This document shows positions 5,371 through 6,904 of a stretch of DNA of 6,904 bases, in pieces. Position numbers and translations under genes: made by a program. Each line of letters starts with the position of its first letter. Position 1 is the first letter of the stretch. Source of the stretch: JAUWCW01 sp030609125 [NCBI: Candidatus Rokuibacteriota bacterium] (GTDB lineage Bacteria > JAUVQV01). The DNA is taken from positions 1 through 6,904 of the forward strand of contig JAUWCW010000105.1 in assembly GCA_030609125.1 (NCBI GenBank), given 5' to 3'. The notes beneath the pieces are model-generated. The model did no database searches and was not told the DNA's origin. It saw only the letters and a list, made by a program, of their open reading frames with translations.

Positions 5371-6904
5371 GGGCGGCTCCAGGAGTGAAAGAGGTCCTTC
5401 ACGTTCTGCCTGGAAGTCTCCAGGTCCGGGTCGCCGAAATAGGTGCGGTACCAGGTCTCGAGGTTCACCAGGGACCAGATCTTGTAGCCGTTGTTGACTC
5501 GCCGGGACTCGTGGTCATCGAGGAGCCTGTCGATGTACGGCTGCGCGAAGAGTCCGTCCCGCACGAGTTCGGAGTTTTTCAGCAGCGTGTGGGAGAGCCC
5601 TTTCAGCTCGCCCCGCAGCCAGCGGTTGATGGGCAGGCCGAATCCCTTCTTGGTCAGGTTCAGCACCTCCCGTGGAAGGTGGGATGCGGCGAGTTTCCTG
5701 AGAAGGTGTTTGCGCTTATTTCCTTTCACCTTGAGCTCCGGCGGAATGGTGGCGGCGAACTCCACGAGCCTGTGGTCCATGAAGGGGCTGCGGGCCTCCA
5801 GCCCGTGCATCATGGTTATGCGGTCCACCTTGATGTTTGAGTATTCGGGAATCCGCACCATGATGTCCGTGTAGGTCATCCGGTCGAGCGGGTCCGAGGC
5901 GTGGTCGCTCCAGTAGCGGGAGAGAAGGCCTTCCATGGAGTTCTGCCCCGCCACGGCCCGGCGAAGCTCAGGGCCGTAGAGCATCTCCTTTTCCCCGTTC
6001 TCGAAGGAGAAGAAACTGATGCCGTGAGCGTAGCTTTCGCGAGCCGGTGAGAGAGAGACGGTGTTGAGCCAGCGCAGGCTCTGCCGCCAGCTCTTGCGGG
6101 CGGTGCTCTCGGGGAAGAGCTTCAAGAATGACGGCACCAGGTGCTGCCTCACCGGCCTGGGGATCATTCTGTAGCGGCCGAGGAGGGAGTTGGCCAGGTA
6201 GCGGTCGTAGCCGGCGAACGACTCGTCCCCCGCATCACCGGTGAGCACCACCTTGACGTGCTCCCTGGCCAGCCTGGAAACGTAGTAGAGCGGGACTGAT
6301 GGGATGTCCGCGTAAGGGCCATCGAAGGTCCAGACCAGGTCGGGAAGGATCTTCACCGCGTCGGGCTCGACGAGAAACTCCCGGTGGTTGGTGCCGTGAC
6401 TGCGGGCGATGAGGCGGGCGTGGGGGATCTCGTTGAATCCCTGCACGTTGTCGCCGATGGTGAAGGTGTTCACCGGCTCCGACGAGGCCCGGCTCATCAT
6501 GCTCACCACCAGGCCCGAGTCGAGGCCGCTGCTGAGGAAGGCGCCGAGGGGAACGTCGCTCATCAGTCTCATGCTGACCGACTCCAGGAGCAGTTCCCCC
6601 GTGCGCTCCACAGCCTCGCCTTCGGTCATGCCGTGGTCCGGGCGGTAGTAGAGCTCCCAGTAGCGCTTCGCTTTCACCTCGCCCTTTTCAAAGAGCAGGT
6701 ACGTGGCGGGGGGGAGCTTGAAAATGCCTTCGAAGAGGGCCTCCTGCCGGGGGATGAACTTGAAGGAGAGATAGTCGTGGAGGGCAGGGGCGTTCAGCCT
6801 GCGGGGGACCCTGGAATCCTGCAGCAGGGCCTTGATCTCCGAGGCGAAGGTGAGGGATCCGCCGGGCCGAGCGTAGAAGAGGGGCTTCTGTCCCAGCCGG
6901 TCCC
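5367..6904 (-). CDS. Asparagine synthase (glutamine-hydrolysing)-type amidotransferase, 5' partial
   Basis: The frame is open to the right edge, so the GTG at 6677 is internal. The visible 511 residues (counted from 6902) start at DRLGQKPLFY, the end of the class II glutamine amidotransferase domain, followed by LTFASEIKALL, a linker with LHDYLSFKFIPRQEALFEGI and YWELYY. About 120-140 N-terminal residues, including the expected Cys that hydrolyses glutamine, lie outside. The ATP-pyrophosphatase part has the PP-loop LSSGLDS (residues 123-129), NTFTIG (145-150), VVLTGDAGDESFAGYDRY (218-235), RSPFMDHRLVEFA (371-383) and KKGFGLP (418-424). Housekeeping members turn aspartate into asparagine using ATP and glutamine; relatives inside O-antigen and exopolysaccharide loci are thought to amidate sugar acids such as uronic acids. 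The location beside an acyltransferase-like gene and across from a membrane transferase favours the sugar role, but this is inference. The second residue of the usual SGGxDS loop is Ser here. The downstream gene is translationally coupled through GTGA. Confidence 0.9.
   Translation of the reverse strand, partial: DRLGQKPLFYARPGGSLTFASEIKALLQDSRVPRRLNAPALHDYLSFKFIPRQEALFEGIFKLPPATYLLFEKGEVKAKRYWELYYRPDHGMTEGEAVERTGELLLESVSMRLMSDVPLGAFLSSGLDSGLVVSMMSRASSEPVNTFTIGDNVQGFNEIPHARLIARSHGTNHREFLVEPDAVKILPDLVWTFDGPYADIPSVPLYYVSRLAREHVKVVLTGDAGDESFAGYDRYLANSLLGRYRMIPRPVRQHLVPSFLKLFPESTARKSWRQSLRWLNTVSLSPARESYAHGISFFSFENGEKEMLYGPELRRAVAGQNSMEGLLSRYWSDHASDPLDRMTYTDIMVRIPEYSNIKVDRITMMHGLEARSPFMDHRLVEFAATIPPELKVKGNKRKHLLRKLAASHLPREVLNLTKKGFGLPINRWLRGELKGLSHTLLKNSELVRDGLFAQPYIDRLLDDHESRRVNNGYKIWSLVNLETWYRTYFGDPDLETSRQNVKDLFHSWSRP
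5377..5380 (-). promoter_or_regulatory. Ribosome binding site for the acyltransferase-like gene
   Basis: CTCC on the plus strand reads GGAG on the minus strand, 6 nt before the GTG at 5370 and inside the end of the asparagine synthase gene. It supports the GTG start and the 4-nt overlap. Confidence 0.6.

Noticed and set aside
6675-6677. GTG as the start of the asparagine synthase gene
   Set aside because: The frame continues to the window edge with conserved family sequence (DRLGQKPLFY, FASEIKALL), so this codon is internal.
1-6904. CRISPR arrays, tRNA or rRNA genes, insertion sequences
   Set aside because: No regularly spaced repeats, RNA-like sequence or transposase was seen; the whole window is accounted for by five genes.

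Overview
The window is a GC-rich, almost fully coding stretch of bacterial DNA that looks like part of a surface-glycan (O-antigen, exopolysaccharide or similar cell-envelope) locus. The base composition, dense packing and gene types fit a high-GC Gram-negative bacterium, perhaps an anaerobe given the two iron-sulfur proteins. A lineage such as Desulfobacterota or Synergistota is only a guess. No rRNA, tRNA, CRISPR array, insertion sequence or phage gene was seen.

There are two transcription units that converge near base 4779. The plus-strand unit holds three genes: the C-terminal part of a multi-pass membrane protein that resembles GT-C glycosyltransferases and carries a discoidin-like domain (2-1807, 5' end outside the window); an FrhB-family iron-sulfur oxidoreductase with two ferredoxin-type Cys motifs (1810-3189); and a radical SAM protein with a B12-binding-like N-terminal domain (3186-4778). 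The genes are separated by 2 nt or overlap by 4 nt, so they are probably cotranscribed and translationally coupled. The minus-strand unit holds an asparagine-synthase-type amidotransferase (5367-6904, 5' end outside the window) followed, with a 4-nt overlap, by a left-handed beta-helix acyltransferase-like protein (4780-5370).

The two units end with a single base between their stop codons, and an imperfect inverted repeat spans both stops. There is no gene-free stretch of notable size, and no promoter could be identified because both units begin outside the window.

A working model, by inference, is that the membrane transferase moves a lipid-linked sugar, the amidotransferase and the acyltransferase-like protein decorate a sugar, and the FrhB-like protein either reduces a substrate or supplies electrons to the neighbouring radical SAM enzyme. 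The FrhB/B12-radical-SAM pair in a glycan locus is the part of the window most likely to represent an uncharacterised modification system.
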